A DNA stretch of 64,000 bases from Sinohyriopsis cumingii (GCA_028554795.2 CM068825.1:97395451-97459450), one strand, 5' to 3'. Shown: positions 38,547 to 47,870, counted from the stretch's first letter. The notes: generated by a model from the letters alone, not told the origin. A program made the numbers and translations.

Positions 38547-38794
38547 CTAAAACAAAATTTTTATTACCTAGATCATAACCAAACAACGCGCGGACGTGAA
38601 GGAAAACATCCCCTACTTTTCTCATTTCATATGATATACCATCCACATACGTGAAACAGCAATAAACAAACCCCTAATCTACTATCCACACACGCAAAAC
38701 ATTAAAATGAAACCCGAATCTACTATTCACATGAACCAACTTAAGCTCTTACATAACCCAATAATCTACTATCCACACAAACGTACGTGAGCGC

Positions 38795-38801
<7 letters not shown>

Positions 38802-38833
<32 letters not shown>
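38802..38833. repeat. (AC)n microsatellite
   Basis: Uninterrupted CA repeat in the spacer between units A and B. Confidence 0.9.
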
Positions 38834-38835
<2 letters not shown>

Positions 38836-38920
38836 TAAAAAGAGTAAGTGTTTATATTCACACTACTCTACCTACACACATTGGCAAATCGATTACTATA
38901 TCTTTTCTAGAGATTGGGGT

Positions 38921-38936
38921 AGCCCTGAAAAGGGCT
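38921..38936 (-). terminator. histone-like 3' stem-loop after accessory unit B
   Basis: On the - strand AGCCCTTTTCAGGGCT, a perfect 6-bp stem with the TTTC loop of histone mRNAs, preceded by AACA and followed by ACCCCA and TCTAGAAAAGAT. It lies about 90 nt after the unit B stop. Confidence 0.75.
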
Positions 38937-39025
38937 GTTTGTTTTTATGAACTCCATGACACCTGGTTAATTATGGCACCTTCCAGGCCTGGCACCACAC
39001 ACACATCTTCTTCCCCAGTCTCCTT

Positions 39026-39274
39026 TTACCTTTTTTCTTGGGAGTGCAGAGGCGGGATAAGTGGCTCAGAATCCCAATTTTCTGTCTCTGGGATTCTGAA
39101 ATTTCCTCTCTCCTCTTCTTTGTTTCTTCTCTCCTCCTCTTCTTTGTTTCTTCTCTCCTCCTCTTTCATCCTTCCCTCTTCTACGATGGCCTCTGCAGCC
39201 AGCTTATTCACTATACGCCTGGCATATTACAGGTGTACATGAAGTTCAAGCAGTTTAGCTAGTCTGGTGTTCAT
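39026..39274 (-). pseudogene. Polinton accessory protein, unit B, one in-frame UAA
   Basis: ATG at 39274 (MNTRLAKLLELHVHL), TAA at 39227-39229, then the frame stays open through a charged stretch (MKEEERRNKEEEERRNKEEE) to TAA at 39026. The start resembles unit C (KLAKLNEAYVNLH). The promoter box, TATA (about 39329-39335) and 3' stem-loop match units A and C, so it is a third, shortened paralogue. Confidence 0.5.
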
Positions 39275-39340
39275 TCTGGTGGTGTTGATCAATCAACAAG
39301 GGTAGCTAGACTGCCGAACGATTTTTAATTTATACTTAAA

Positions 39341-39366
39341 GCGCAGACGTGATGGAAAACATCCCC
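39341..39366 (-). promoter_or_regulatory. shared promoter box, unit B
   Basis: GGGGATGTTTTCCATCACGTCTGCGC on the - strand. About 70 bp upstream of it matches the unit A upstream region closely, including CCTAGATCATAACCAAACAA on the + strand. Confidence 0.6.
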
Positions 39367-39730
39367 TAAAACAAAATTGATCTTACCTAGATCATAACCA
39401 AACAACGCGCGGACCTAAAAGAAACACTCACTCACTTTTTATACTACCCATCACTATTCTTAAAATTTTTATTAAACAAATAATATACTATCCACATACG
39501 CAAAGCAATCTAATCAATCCCCAAATCTACTCTCCCCACACGTCAAACAACAAAAAACACATGATCATAATCTACTATCCACACAAACTTACGTGAGCAC
39601 TTACAAACACACAATCCTATACACAAACACATACACTCAAACTATAAAAAAGAGTTAGTGTTTATATTCACACTACTCTACATACACACATTGGCAAATC
39701 GATTGTTATTTCTTTTCTAGAGTATTGGGT

Positions 39731-39745
39731 AGCCTTGAAAAGGCT
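39731..39745 (-). terminator. histone-like 3' stem-loop after accessory unit C
   Basis: On the - strand AGCCTTTTCAAGGCT (3-nt loop variant), followed by ACCCAATAC and CTAGAAAAGAAA. It lies about 32 nt after the unit C stop. Confidence 0.6.
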
Positions 39746-39777
39746 GGTTTTTTTTTTTTGTTTGCTATGGCAATCTT

Positions 39778-40137
39778 TTAGTTTCTAAGAATGCGACGTC
39801 CTCTGAGGATAGACTTTCTGACGATAGGTCTGCTTCTTCGGAAAGAGAAGAAGAACTCTTTGGTGTCGATACGACAATCGACAAAGCCTCTCTCAGGTTC
39901 AGGTTCCTGCTGCTGTTGCTGCTGTTGCTGCTCTCTCTGCTGTTTCTGAAGTCTGTACTTCTCTGTCCATTCTTCTTTCTCCCTGTTCACTTCTTCTCTG
40001 AAGAGCTCTTCTATCAGGTCTTCAGTGACTTTTAACATTCTCACATTCTCTATCTCTTCAGGCTTCGGTATCAGACTGTGTCTGACCCTATGCAAATTCA
40101 CGTAGGCTTCGTTTAGCTTAGCTAGTTTGGAGCACAT
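39778..40137 (-). CDS. Polinton accessory protein, unit C (Q-rich coiled coil), intact
   Basis: I take the ATG at 40137 (MCSKLAKLNEAYVNLHRVRH), which gives 119 residues. The frame is open further upstream, but only through the promoter box. Residues about 35-85 are a charged helix (EDLIEELFREEVNREKEEW) running into a Gln tract, and the tail is basic (RRSRPIVRKSILRGRRI). It is the undamaged member of a three-copy tandem family. Function unknown. Confidence 0.6.
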   Translation of the reverse strand: MCSKLAKLNEAYVNLHRVRHSLIPKPEEIENVRMLKVTEDLIEELFREEVNREKEEWTEKYRLQKQQREQQQQQQQQEPEPERGFVDCRIDTKEFFFSFRRSRPIVRKSILRGRRILRN

Positions 40138-40204
40138 CTTCGTAGGAGGATGAGTCGACAATGGATGGTTAGACTGGAAACTCCCCCCGGTTCTTAAAGT
40201 CAAA

Positions 40205-40230
40205 GCGCGGACGTGAAGGAAAACATCCCT
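40205..40230 (-). promoter_or_regulatory. shared promoter box, unit C
   Basis: AGGGATGTTTTCCTTCACGTCCGCGC on the - strand, about 70 nt before the ATG, with a TTTAAG element between. Confidence 0.6.
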
Positions 40231-40359
40231 CTACGGTTTTCGAGCCGCAACGTTCAATGAGTGTCATGAGAGGGATAGTAAGAAGTCAAAGAGCATGAAT
40301 CAACATTCTTATAGCCAAACAAAAGACAAAGGCATTTTTTTTTCAAAACACAACATTTT

Positions 40360-40368
40360 TTTATTCAA
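40360..40368 (-). terminator. poly(A) signal of the capsid/protease transcript
   Basis: AATAAA on the - strand about 100 nt after the protease stop. This contrasts with the stem-loop ends of the terminal-arm genes. Confidence 0.5.
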
Positions 40369-40467
40369 AATCACTTAACACTAACAAACAACTATAACAT
40401 TTTTAACAATAATCCAACAATATAACATCAAACATTTTTTTCAATTCACACTCTACTTTAAACAGGG

Positions 40468-41013
40468 CTAACAACGTTGTGAATGAAATTGTGATTTCCA
40501 CTGTTGGAAGTCATTAGGCCATTGATGGACACTACGTTTCCTAGCTTGAGACAAAAGATAAGCATAATGGTCACAAAACCATTGATCTACTTTCACATCG
40601 TTTCTAGAAGAAGAACGAGGATCAAAATGAGTCACTAAATGTTCTAAGGAATAGCCCAGGCTGCGATGATGCAGAAAATACACACAATATTGTCCACACA
40701 CCAAGGAATCTGTGCTTTGTAATTTCACATTATTGAATCGGGTGGTCTAGGCATTTCTTCTCATAAAGTCAATGATATCGTCTTCCAAAGGAGGCAATCC
40801 GTACGAATCGAAATATTCCACACATCCTTCTTGAGGAAAGTAGACGGCTACCCAGTGGGTTCCTGGGAGATGACTGTCGTCCGTGTTGATGGCATAAGCT
40901 AGATGGTCTTGAGGTTTGCGATGAGACAGTTCATCTTTAGCACAGACGACACTTTTCCAAGAAGCCGTGTACAAACTGTGGTTCAAAAGATAATAAAGTT
41001 CCCAGGTATCCAT
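40468..41013 (-). pseudogene. adenain-type cysteine protease with one in-frame UAG
   Basis: A 181-residue frame from ATG 41013. Adenain-like active site: His53 (GTHWVAVYF), Asp69 (EYFDSYG), Gln99 (LQSTDS) and Cys106 (VCGQYC), with the Gln-Cys spacing of 7 seen in adenovirus protease. It would mature capsid proteins. A TAG at 40747-40749 (codon 89) separates the His/Asp half from the Gln/Cys half, and the frame is open on both sides. Either the copy is dead or the stop is read through. Transcribed with the capsid genes upstream. Confidence 0.85.
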
Positions 41014-41035
41014 TGATTTGTGTTGTTTTTTTTGT

Positions 41036-41539
41036 TCACAGGTAATGATAAGTCATCAATTCGATCCTGACTTTTTGCTTGAAAATGTCTGACAAGTAAA
41101 AGTCCTTTAGATCCGACTTCTTACTCTGGTCAAAGAGAGATTCGATGCGACGGCGCTCCAGAGACGTTAATGGAGGAGAAGAATGTTTATCCAAGCCTTT
41201 ATACCACTCGTTCAACACGAATTCTATCTCCATGACACCCCAAGCTTTGTCCAGATATTCGTCCAATTATTCTTCTTGGCTCAACATCAGACATTTGTCG
41301 TGTTGAATTTGACTGGGATGATCGTTTTGACATCCATAGCATTCTTCCTTGATCAATTCTTTCATTACATCTGTCAGGAATGTAGCAAAACAGGAGACTA
41401 AATGGGCTTCTTGTTCTGGCCATCTTGACTTCATCATGATAACTTCTTCGTCTTGGGATTCTTCTTCTTCTTCCACGGTCTCCTCACATTCCATTTCCAA
41501 AGTTTCTCCACTAGGTAAAGAGGGATAACAGTCTTCCAT
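41036..41539 (-). pseudogene. Polinton CYGC-motif protein with one in-frame UAA
   Basis: ATG 41539, five bases after the capsid protein stop. An acidic N-terminus (EETVEEEEESQDEE) is followed by ELIKEECYGCQNDHPSQIQH and a CLM. From memory, a CxGC...HPSQ...H...CLM pattern recurs in uncharacterised Polinton proteins beside the capsid gene and may bind zinc. TAA at 41267-41269 (codon 91), then the same frame continues LDEYLDKAWGVMEIEFVL to TGA at 41036. Function unknown. Confidence 0.6.
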
Positions 41540-41544
41540 GGCTT

Positions 41545-42861
41545 CTAATAGTCTAGAATGACTTCTCTCAAACTGTTGATTTCTATCGTATTATCGAATT
41601 CTGCATACAGGAGGACGTTCACCGTCTCTGGTAGATTTGTAGTAAACTGAATTTCCACACGAATCTGGCCAGATTTTATAGGGTGGAAATGTCCCTCGTC
41701 GCTGCCTTGGTCTGGAGTGAAATCGAAAGCCCAAAAAGCGTAGCCTCCTGCGTAATCCTCGTACGTAATGCCGTGACTGGTGTTGGTTCCTAACTGACCG
41801 GTAGCTTCGTACAGGGACAAGTACGACCTCAAGTAATTCTTCGCGGCACCAAAGTTAGGTTCGAAAGGTCGGGTACACAAGGTTTTGCCATCGCGACTGA
41901 CTTCAATTTTGGACACATTGAAGGGTTGAAACTCAAAAGGGTTTTCGTTGTAGGCTGCGTTGAAGGCTGAATTCTTGACGATACCAACGATTAAACGCTT
42001 GGGTAACTGTCCTTGGAACAGATAATCTTCGATCATGGATCGCTGTCCAGTGGGAATCGTGAACGTTTTCACTTCCACTCGTCGGATCGGATACTTGGCG
42101 GTCGTTCTGCTCAACGTCTGACTGATGTCGTTTCCCACTTTAGGCAACACTTCCACACGACGCACGTAGAGTCTGGCTTCTTGAATGATAGTTTTGTAAG
42201 TGGCATCAGCAGCAGCCATTAAATGGAAAGAGGCACTGCTACGATTCAGTCTCAGGCGGATATCCACACCGTTCAACAAATATTTTTCTTGTAACCACAT
42301 GTCTAGATGCAAGCGATCCATCAGTTCTAAACTACGACGTTGTGCAATTTTCGTTCTTCGTTCTACAAATCCCGTTAAATTTGAATCATTCCCAGCAATT
42401 GCAATGGCGCCAAACTTAGTCGCCTTGTCAGGTTTCCATACCACGCAAGCATCCAGATGAGTGTTCTTGGCTTCTTTTCCGTACGTCAAGAGATTTTCCA
42501 GGTAGGCCCGATAAGGGTAAGTATCCATGCTGCTGCTGACCAGTTTGTTATTCAAGTACAAGTCCACTTCGCTAAACAAGGAATGGATGAAATTATTGAC
42601 GGGAGCTACTGCTTCATCAGCGTCTAGGTTAGCGTTGGGTGGTTCGATCACTTTCACTTTCAAGTACAGGTAACTGCTATTCAGATCGATGTAATCTTCG
42701 GGCTGTCCTTTGATTTCAAACTCGATGGGAGCGGAATCCGTCAAAGAGGAGACGGGATGAAATTCCACCCACTGGGATTCTTGTATGGTCATCATGGTGG
42801 GGGGCATGGCAAACAGTTCCAGTTCTGACTTGGAACAAGCGCAGGACTCTCGGTGCATCAT
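41545..42861 (-). CDS. Polinton major capsid protein (double jelly-roll)
   Basis: 438 residues, intact. Typical Polinton hexon-like features: N-terminal QWVEFHPVSSLTDSAPIEF, YLYLKVKVIEPP, NNFIHSLFSEVDLYLNNKLV, YPYRAYLENLLTYG near residues 125-140, and a conserved C-terminal end in ILDY. It forms the capsid shell. It starts 13 nt after the preceding gene's stop and is followed five bases later by the CYGC gene, so it probably lies in a polycistronic late transcript. Confidence 0.93.
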   Translation of the reverse strand: MMHRESCACSKSELELFAMPPTMMTIQESQWVEFHPVSSLTDSAPIEFEIKGQPEDYIDLNSSYLYLKVKVIEPPNANLDADEAVAPVNNFIHSLFSEVDLYLNNKLVSSSMDTYPYRAYLENLLTYGKEAKNTHLDACVVWKPDKATKFGAIAIAGNDSNLTGFVERRTKIAQRRSLELMDRLHLDMWLQEKYLLNGVDIRLRLNRSSASFHLMAAADATYKTIIQEARLYVRRVEVLPKVGNDISQTLSRTTAKYPIRRVEVKTFTIPTGQRSMIEDYLFQGQLPKRLIVGIVKNSAFNAAYNENPFEFQPFNVSKIEVSRDGKTLCTRPFEPNFGAAKNYLRSYLSLYEATGQLGTNTSHGITYEDYAGGYAFWAFDFTPDQGSDEGHFHPIKSGQIRVEIQFTTNLPETVNVLLYAEFDNTIEINSLREVILDY

Positions 42862-42874
42862 TTTTTTCTGTTTT

Positions 42875-43300
42875 TCAATAATCGAAAACGTCTAAGTCTC
42901 GAACGGTTCTTCTTTTCTTTGTTTTTCTAGCTTTAGACGTGTGAAGTCTGGTGAAAGGGTGTTTTCTTCGTCGTCTCTTTCTGCCTTGTCCTTGCTGAAT
43001 GCCTGACTCGGTAGCGTGCAGGGCATTTATAGGTGTGTCTCGTCGACCCAAAAGGTCTTTACCCGTTTGCAGCAAGACATTTTTGCCTGCCCTCAAGAAA
43101 GCTTCTTTGGGGTTTTGTTTGTCGATGATGACATTTTGGAGAAATTCTTTGCCATGTGTCAATGCCGCATCTTTCAAGGCGTGCAATCCGCGTGTCACCA
43201 TCGGTTTCAACACCGGGGCCACCGAACGAAAAGCCGATTTTAGCATATCTCCTAAACCGTGTCCTCGCTGTCGAGCAACGCCTCGGTACACTGGATACAT
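42875..43300 (-). CDS. pVI/pX-like minor capsid or core protein
   Basis: 141 residues. The N-terminus has RQRGHGLGDMLKSAFRSVAP followed by LKPMVTRGLHALKDAALTHG, an amphipathic helix region like the small protein beside the Polinton capsid gene, and the C-terminus is a basic tail (RKRRRRKH, RKTKKRR). Probably membrane-active or DNA-binding inside the particle. It starts 3 nt after the penton stop, in the same frame. Confidence 0.65.
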   Translation of the reverse strand: MYPVYRGVARQRGHGLGDMLKSAFRSVAPVLKPMVTRGLHALKDAALTHGKEFLQNVIIDKQNPKEAFLRAGKNVLLQTGKDLLGRRDTPINALHATESGIQQGQGRKRRRRKHPFTRLHTSKARKTKKRRTVRDLDVFDY

Positions 43301-43303
43301 GAC

Positions 43304-44239
43304 TTACGAGTCGTGAGAGAACCGTTTTCGAAAATGGAGTTTCACCGTGACTTTTCCTTTGGTGAATGGAATATTTTGTCCCAGATCTCCTTTTATAGCA
43401 ATGTTGACCGTGTCCAAATACGACTTGCTGACAGGCAAATAGTGAGGATGTACAAATTCGCGGTGGACGTGGTAAGTATTTCCACCTTCCTCGTCAGCGA
43501 CCGTGGTAGAATCCACTTTGAAAGGAATGACAAGCAGTAACGGTACGGAGGTGTGTCCCACCACGTTGTACTCCACCACATGTGAGTACACAAATATCAA
43601 ATTCAGTCCTTGGTTCAGTTCTACCGGGGCAGGAAAAAACTTGGCAAAAGAATCGTTGTCGTAAATGACTGCTGATTCGAGTTTTTGTTCTACTATCTTC
43701 CTCAGCTCCATGTCCCCGCCCAACATGTCAAACAATTCAGGACAAAATAAAATGGACATGATTTTACCCCTTCAGGAAATTTCATGAGGAAGCGACGAGC
43801 TACTTTATGGTACTCCAGGGTGACACTTTTTTTTGACACTCTCCAAAGCTTTCAGAAACACGACATTAAATCTGGAGGCTATGGTGCTCACCAAATGTTG
43901 ACCACTAAAATAATAGCCTGGAGGAATGAACAAGTGATAGGTGGTCCACTTTTGATTTTTTGTGCTAGGGGTTTTCTTGTCATATTTGACATGGGTGTCC
44001 AAGTACTGTTGCAATGAATCGTCATGAACTTCCACCGTAAAAAATTTTTGATTGGGAAGTACATTGAGGACTTGGGTTGGGTGAATGATTTTTACTAAAG
44101 CCACTTCCCAATGGGCTTCGTGATCTAATGGGATGGCCTGAGGTAATTTGGCCGTGTAACAGCACAACGTGTTGTTGGGAAACACCTCCATGGAACTGTC
44201 ACTGGGTAAGCTTAAGTAAAATTGGTTTTGGTGACTCAT
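43304..44239 (-). pseudogene. penton (minor capsid) protein, frameshifted
   Basis: The N-terminal half (44239-43805) starts FYLSLPSDSSMEVFPNNTLC and has WEVALVKIIHP, the usual Polinton penton start. The C-terminal half (43759-43304) has FCPELFDMLGG, YSHVVEYNVVGHTSVPLLL and the terminal GKVTVKLHFRK. The linking segment (about 43835-43765) is coding in another frame, entered at an A8 run near 43827 and left near an A4 run at about 43762. Two compensating single-base indels in A runs therefore explain the split. This is either decay or assembly error. It forms the capsid vertices. Confidence 0.8.
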
Positions 44240-44649
44240 AATTCCAGAGTTCTGTGGCTGTCCGAGGGGTTACTGGACGTCAGAGGCGTGTCTCCGCCTA
44301 AAATGGGGTTGTTGTTGTTGTTATTGGAGTGGTGACTGGCACTGGCACTGGACACAAGGTTCCCGTGGTTCCCGTTAGAGGAGAATTTCAGGGAGGGATT
44401 GGGAAGCAGGTAACCGATGCAACTGCTCAATAAAATGGTCCACAATTGTTTGTTTCCTTGTTGCAAACTCAAATTGGCAATGGCTGCCCCGATGACACAA
44501 TACACCACGAAGATTTGGCAGAAAAAGACGATTTGCGTTTTAGGCACACGTTCTCCACGCCATACCCACAAGGGTTGTTTTTGTAAATCTTGCACAGAAG
44601 AACTGGGTGAAGGAGTGGTCGACGTATCTGCGTCTGTGTGAAAGGGCAT
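44236..44649 (-). CDS. two-transmembrane Polinton protein
   Basis: ATG 44649 (MPFHTDADT). After a Ser/Thr/Pro-rich start come two hydrophobic segments: VFFCQIFVVYCVIGAAIANL (about residues 43-62) and LWTILLSSCIGYLLPNP (about 70-86), then a Ser/Asn-rich tail. A VFFCQ...LSL...LW..LLSS.IGYLLPNP pattern is familiar from Polinton/adintovirus membrane proteins. Its stop overlaps the next ATG as ATGA. Role unknown; possibly membrane remodelling. Confidence 0.65.
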   Translation of the reverse strand: MPFHTDADTSTTPSPSSSVQDLQKQPLWVWRGERVPKTQIVFFCQIFVVYCVIGAAIANLSLQQGNKQLWTILLSSCIGYLLPNPSLKFSSNGNHGNLVSSASASHHSNNNNNNPILGGDTPLTSSNPSDSHRTLEL

Positions 44650-44654
44650 GATGG

Positions 44655-45764
44655 TCACTTCTTTTTATAGTCGATGACTTGCGAAGCGTCGATCCAAGAA
44701 TCAAAACTGGGTGGATATCCTTTCCAACGTACTTTGACTTCTTTGACACGTCGTTTGCCTACTTTACGGGTTCTGCGTTCGAGAATGCTTTCGATGTCGT
44801 ACACGTCGTCTTCTTTTTTGGTGACACGTTGTAACTCGGGCAAAATAAACGTTCCTTTGAGCACTTCTCCGTTCATGTCTTCCAATTTATAGACGGCAGG
44901 ATGACGGCCATGCACTCGTCCAGTGACACGAAACAATTCGGTCGTCCAGTTAGGTAAGTAACCTTTGTCGAAAGTGCGTTTGGTTTTGCCAATGCTCCCC
45001 CAATCTCCTACGTCCAACACTCCACTTTTCTTGGGGACAGCCCTCGTCGGGGACGTACCAAACAGGCGCTCAAACACCATCACTTCGTTCTTGGGAGTCA
45101 CTTCTTGCGGGACACGTCCAACGCTTCGATGGTAAGATTGGTTGTACGCTTACACCAGGTGTGGTAAGATGTCGATGTACTTCAGAGTGTGGTGATGCGT
45201 AAAATATTTCCACATGCGTTCTTTCAAAGTGCGTTGAAAACGTTCCATGATGCTGGCTTTGGTTACGGGATTCTCCGTGGTAAAAAAATGAATGTCACGT
45301 TTCTTTAATTCTTTTTGCAAAGCTTGGTTCAGAAATTCGGTACCTTTGTCCGTTTGCCATCGAAGAGGGTGACGACCGCTTTCTTTCAACACCCGTTGCA
45401 GGGCTCGCACTAACACGCTGCTCGATTTGGAAGTCAAGGGTACGACCCAGGCAAATTTGGAAAAGACGTCGATGACACAAAACAAATATTTGTAGCCGCG
45501 ATTGTAGCTGGCCAAATGAGAGACATCGGCTAAATCGGCTTGCCATTGATGATCGATGCCTTCCACTTGGATGCGACTTCTGGTAAACTTGCGTCGAATG
45601 GGTTTGTGTAAAGTGTAGGTAGCTTGTTCTGGCAACAATCGTTGCACTTGAGGTAAACGGAGACTTTTCAGTCGAGTTTTGGCAGCACGATACAATTTTT
45701 GAACTCCTGCGTAACCTGCAGGATGGGAGGGATCGTAGTAAATGCTGGCTAAGACTTTTTCCAT
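44655..45764 (-). pseudogene. DD35E integrase with chromodomain, one in-frame UAA
   Basis: 370 codons from ATG 45764. The N-terminal HPAGYAGVQKLYRAAK region is followed by the rve core: D77 (WQADLADV), D139 (RWQTDKGTEF) and E174 (SIMERFQRTLK), giving D-62-D-35-E. The C-terminal part has VYDIESILERR...VKVRWKGYPPSFDSWI, a chromodomain that may steer insertion to chromatin. TAA at 45150-45152 (codon 205) falls just after the core, where related integrases continue AYNxSYHRS; that sequence is present after the stop in frame. It integrates the element and makes the 6-bp duplication. Confidence 0.88.
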
Positions 45765-45785
45765 TTTTTTGTGTTTGTTTGTTTG

Positions 45786-46418
45786 TTAATAAGACACCCA
45801 CTCTTGGAGGATGCTACTCTTTTTCTCTTGGGGTACTTTCTTGGATTGCAATGCTTTGCGTGTGCGACCGGCAATACGTGTTGAAGAGGAGGATGTCTGA
45901 ACAGGGGATATCGGTTCTTGTTTCACTTCTGTCTTCACTTCTGTCTTCACCTTCTTTTTCTCTTCTGATGAAGAAGGAGTGGCCATCATCTTTTTAATCC
46001 ATCCAATTCTGGAGGTAGGTGGTGTTGTTAACTTGCGCACTTTTTCTGGTGGAGTTTGAAACCCTTCTTCTTCTTCTCCTTTTTCTGTCTTGGTCACTGG
46101 CAGTGGTGGTGGTAGTGGTGATGGTGATGGTGCTGGACTTTTCATCAAGGTCTTAAAATCTTTCAGAATGGGAAGAGCTGTTTCGTCTAAAGCTTTCTGG
46201 TGAAAGAGTTGCAGTCGTTGCAAGAGTTGACCGTACTTTTGCGATTTTTCTGTTTCGGACAAATCTTGGCGATCCATCAAGGACTGTAATTCGTGTTGTA
46301 ACTGGGACATCTCGCTCAAATGGGTATTGGGAGGTAAATGCGGGGTGCGTTGTTCTTGCCAACGATGGTATTCAATCCATCGTTTGTAAGGCACTAAAGC
46401 TAGTTTTCGTCCTTCCAA
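45786..46418 (-). CDS. LVPY-motif coiled-coil protein, start codon apparently lost
   Basis: About 210 residues. The N-terminus KLALVPYKRWIEYHRW matches the LVPYxxY motif that begins a coiled-coil protein common in Polintons and adintoviruses, followed by a Gln-rich helix (about 40-80), a Pro-rich middle and a basic tail. The expected start is TTG at 46418. The first ATG in frame is 36 codons later and would remove the motif. So an ATG to TTG change or a non-AUG start is likely. Confidence 0.55.
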   Translation of the reverse strand: MEGRKLALVPYKRWIEYHRWQEQRTPHLPPNTHLSEMSQLQHELQSLMDRQDLSETEKSQKYGQLLQRLQLFHQKALDETALPILKDFKTLMKSPAPSPSPLPPPLPVTKTEKGEEEEGFQTPPEKVRKLTTPPTSRIGWIKKMMATPSSSEEKKKVKTEVKTEVKQEPISPVQTSSSSTRIAGRTRKALQSKKVPQEKKSSILQEWVSY

Positions 46419-46467
46419 GGGGTTGTCACGGGTCGATTCTGAGATCTTGGGACTTCCGAGGGCCTTT

Positions 46468-46872
46468 TTATCTTGCTCCCACCAGTCCTCCCAACATGGT
46501 TCCCAAGACTCCTTTCAGTAAGGGGCCTAACAAGAGGGGTAAAATGCCTCCACGTTGGACCAACATCTTCTTCTTTTGACGAATGGGAATTTTCTTTTGA
46601 ACCATTTGGCGCAGAACGTGACGATGTTTGCCTAAGCATTGTTTCTGGTGTTTGGACAAAGGGATCGTGCCTTTCAAGACGTTCAAACAACATTCGCACA
46701 CGGTATCGATAACCTCTTTGGAGGCTGATTGAATGAGTTTTTTTCGTAGGGGTGGAGAAGCTTTGGACAGGACAGATAATATGTCCCCATGTTTGACTAA
46801 ACGAGGAGGCAGTCCTTTCCTTTTCTTTCCTTTGGGCTGTTTAGAAGAGGGATGTTTTCTGGAGGGTGACAT
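46468..46872 (-). CDS. Polinton basic protein with C-terminal hydrophobic helix
   Basis: 134 residues. Pattern: KHGDILSVLSKASPPLRKKL, then TVCECCLNVLKGTIPLSKHQ, KHRHVLRQMV, a KKKMLVQRGGILPLLLGPLL turn and a Gly/Leu-rich end. This pattern is common in uncharacterised Polinton/adintovirus proteins and recalls membrane-lytic or core peptides of adenoviruses. It starts 11 codons after the upstream gene's stop. Confidence 0.65.
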   Translation of the reverse strand: MSPSRKHPSSKQPKGKKRKGLPPRLVKHGDILSVLSKASPPLRKKLIQSASKEVIDTVCECCLNVLKGTIPLSKHQKQCLGKHRHVLRQMVQKKIPIRQKKKMLVQRGGILPLLLGPLLKGVLGTMLGGLVGAR

Positions 46873-46905
46873 CTTTGAGTCTTCAGCACCAAAAACACTG
46901 ATACC

Positions 46906-47748
46906 CTACTTGGTCACAGGCCTTTTTGATACTGGAACGCGTCGCCACTGATTGTCTTTACGTCGTATCAACTTCAGGACAGGCATGACACGTCGTACTG
47001 GGGTACGTAACGGACTAAATCGAGCCAGTTCTTGCTTGGACAAATCCAGTAAACTTTGTAACATGCCCGATCTTTGTTGAACTTTGATTTTGGGAGCAGG
47101 TACTTTGTGAGCAGCAGCCACTGCCACTAAATTGGAGGGTCCTGCCACTGGGGAAGTTCTTGGGGTCATCAGCGGAGAAGTTCTTGGTGTGATCAACGTC
47201 TCCAAGTACTCTTCAGTTCTTGGTGTCATCAACGGGGAAGTGGATGAACGTGAGGCTGCCGAAGACGCGGTCACCGCCGTGGCACGTCGTGGTTTGCGAG
47301 TGTAAGGTTGCGTCCTGGCCGAAGTGCCTCTCTTGCGACTAGTTTTCTTCTGTGGGCTTTTCTTTTTCTGGGGACTTTTTCTCTGTTTCTTTTTCTGGGG
47401 GCTTCCTTTCTTTTTCCGGGGTGGTGTCTGGTAAGAGGAATGTCCCGCCACTGGAGAAGTTCTCCTTGGGGACCTGGTCTTTTTCTTCTTCTTGGAGCTT
47501 CGTTTGACTTTTTTCTTGGGGAGAAGTTTGGGGGCATTAGGATCCCATCTTAAGAGAGAGCGAATGATGACCCCTCCTAGAGTACCGCTCCCTCCAGGTT
47601 TCAAAATGATTTGTTTTTTGGTTTGAGTATCGATGCGGGGATCGGCCATTTGGGTCAAAGCGACTTTGTTTCGATCAAAAAAGCGTTTGGTTTGATGAGG
47701 AATCTGAATGACCCTTGGAGTAATTGACGTGCCGTCACCGTGAACCAT
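46906..47748 (-). CDS. highly basic core-type protein
   Basis: 280 residues, Lys/Arg/Ser/Pro-rich, with repeated KKKSPQKK and TPRTSPVAGP-like segments and LLRWDPNAPKLLP near residue 70. Probably a DNA-condensing core protein comparable to adenovirus pVII, by composition and position only. Its start overlaps the end of the 47655-47870 ORF. Ends in TAG. Confidence 0.55.
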   Translation of the reverse strand: MVHGDGTSITPRVIQIPHQTKRFFDRNKVALTQMADPRIDTQTKKQIILKPGGSGTLGGVIIRSLLRWDPNAPKLLPKKKVKRSSKKKKKTRSPRRTSPVAGHSSYQTPPRKKKGSPQKKKQRKSPQKKKSPQKKTSRKRGTSARTQPYTRKPRRATAVTASSAASRSSTSPLMTPRTEEYLETLITPRTSPLMTPRTSPVAGPSNLVAVAAAHKVPAPKIKVQQRSGMLQSLLDLSKQELARFSPLRTPVRRVMPVLKLIRRKDNQWRRVPVSKRPVTK

Positions 47749-47870
47749 CGTAAGACTTCTTTGAGACTAGCTTCTAAGTCACGAGCTCGTGTTTGTGGAT
47801 TTTTTTCTCGACTGATGCCATACAAGGCACGAATCAGTTTGACGGGAAGATGCGACTGAAGGGACGTCAT
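47655..47870 (-). CDS. small Polinton protein
   Basis: ATG 47870 gives 71 residues: MTSLQSHLPVKLIRALYGIS and LKEVLRWFTVTARQLLQ. A TATA box at about 47907-47916 precedes it, so it probably opens the core-gene transcript. It overlaps the next ORF in another frame by 94 nt. Not recognised; one ancestral frame split by a frameshift is possible. Confidence 0.45.
   Translation of the reverse strand: MTSLQSHLPVKLIRALYGISREKNPQTRARDLEASLKEVLRWFTVTARQLLQGSFRFLIKPNAFLIETKSL

Noticed and set aside
44663..44669. TATA box for the two-TM protein gene
   Set aside because: It is only 14 nt before the ATG, so transcription would start inside the gene. The same objection applies to the TATAAAA at about 49513.
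46872..46906. Fusion of the basic core protein with the next gene through UAG
   Set aside because: The frame is shared, but the downstream gene has its own ATG at the family's usual start, and shared frame occurs by chance one time in three.
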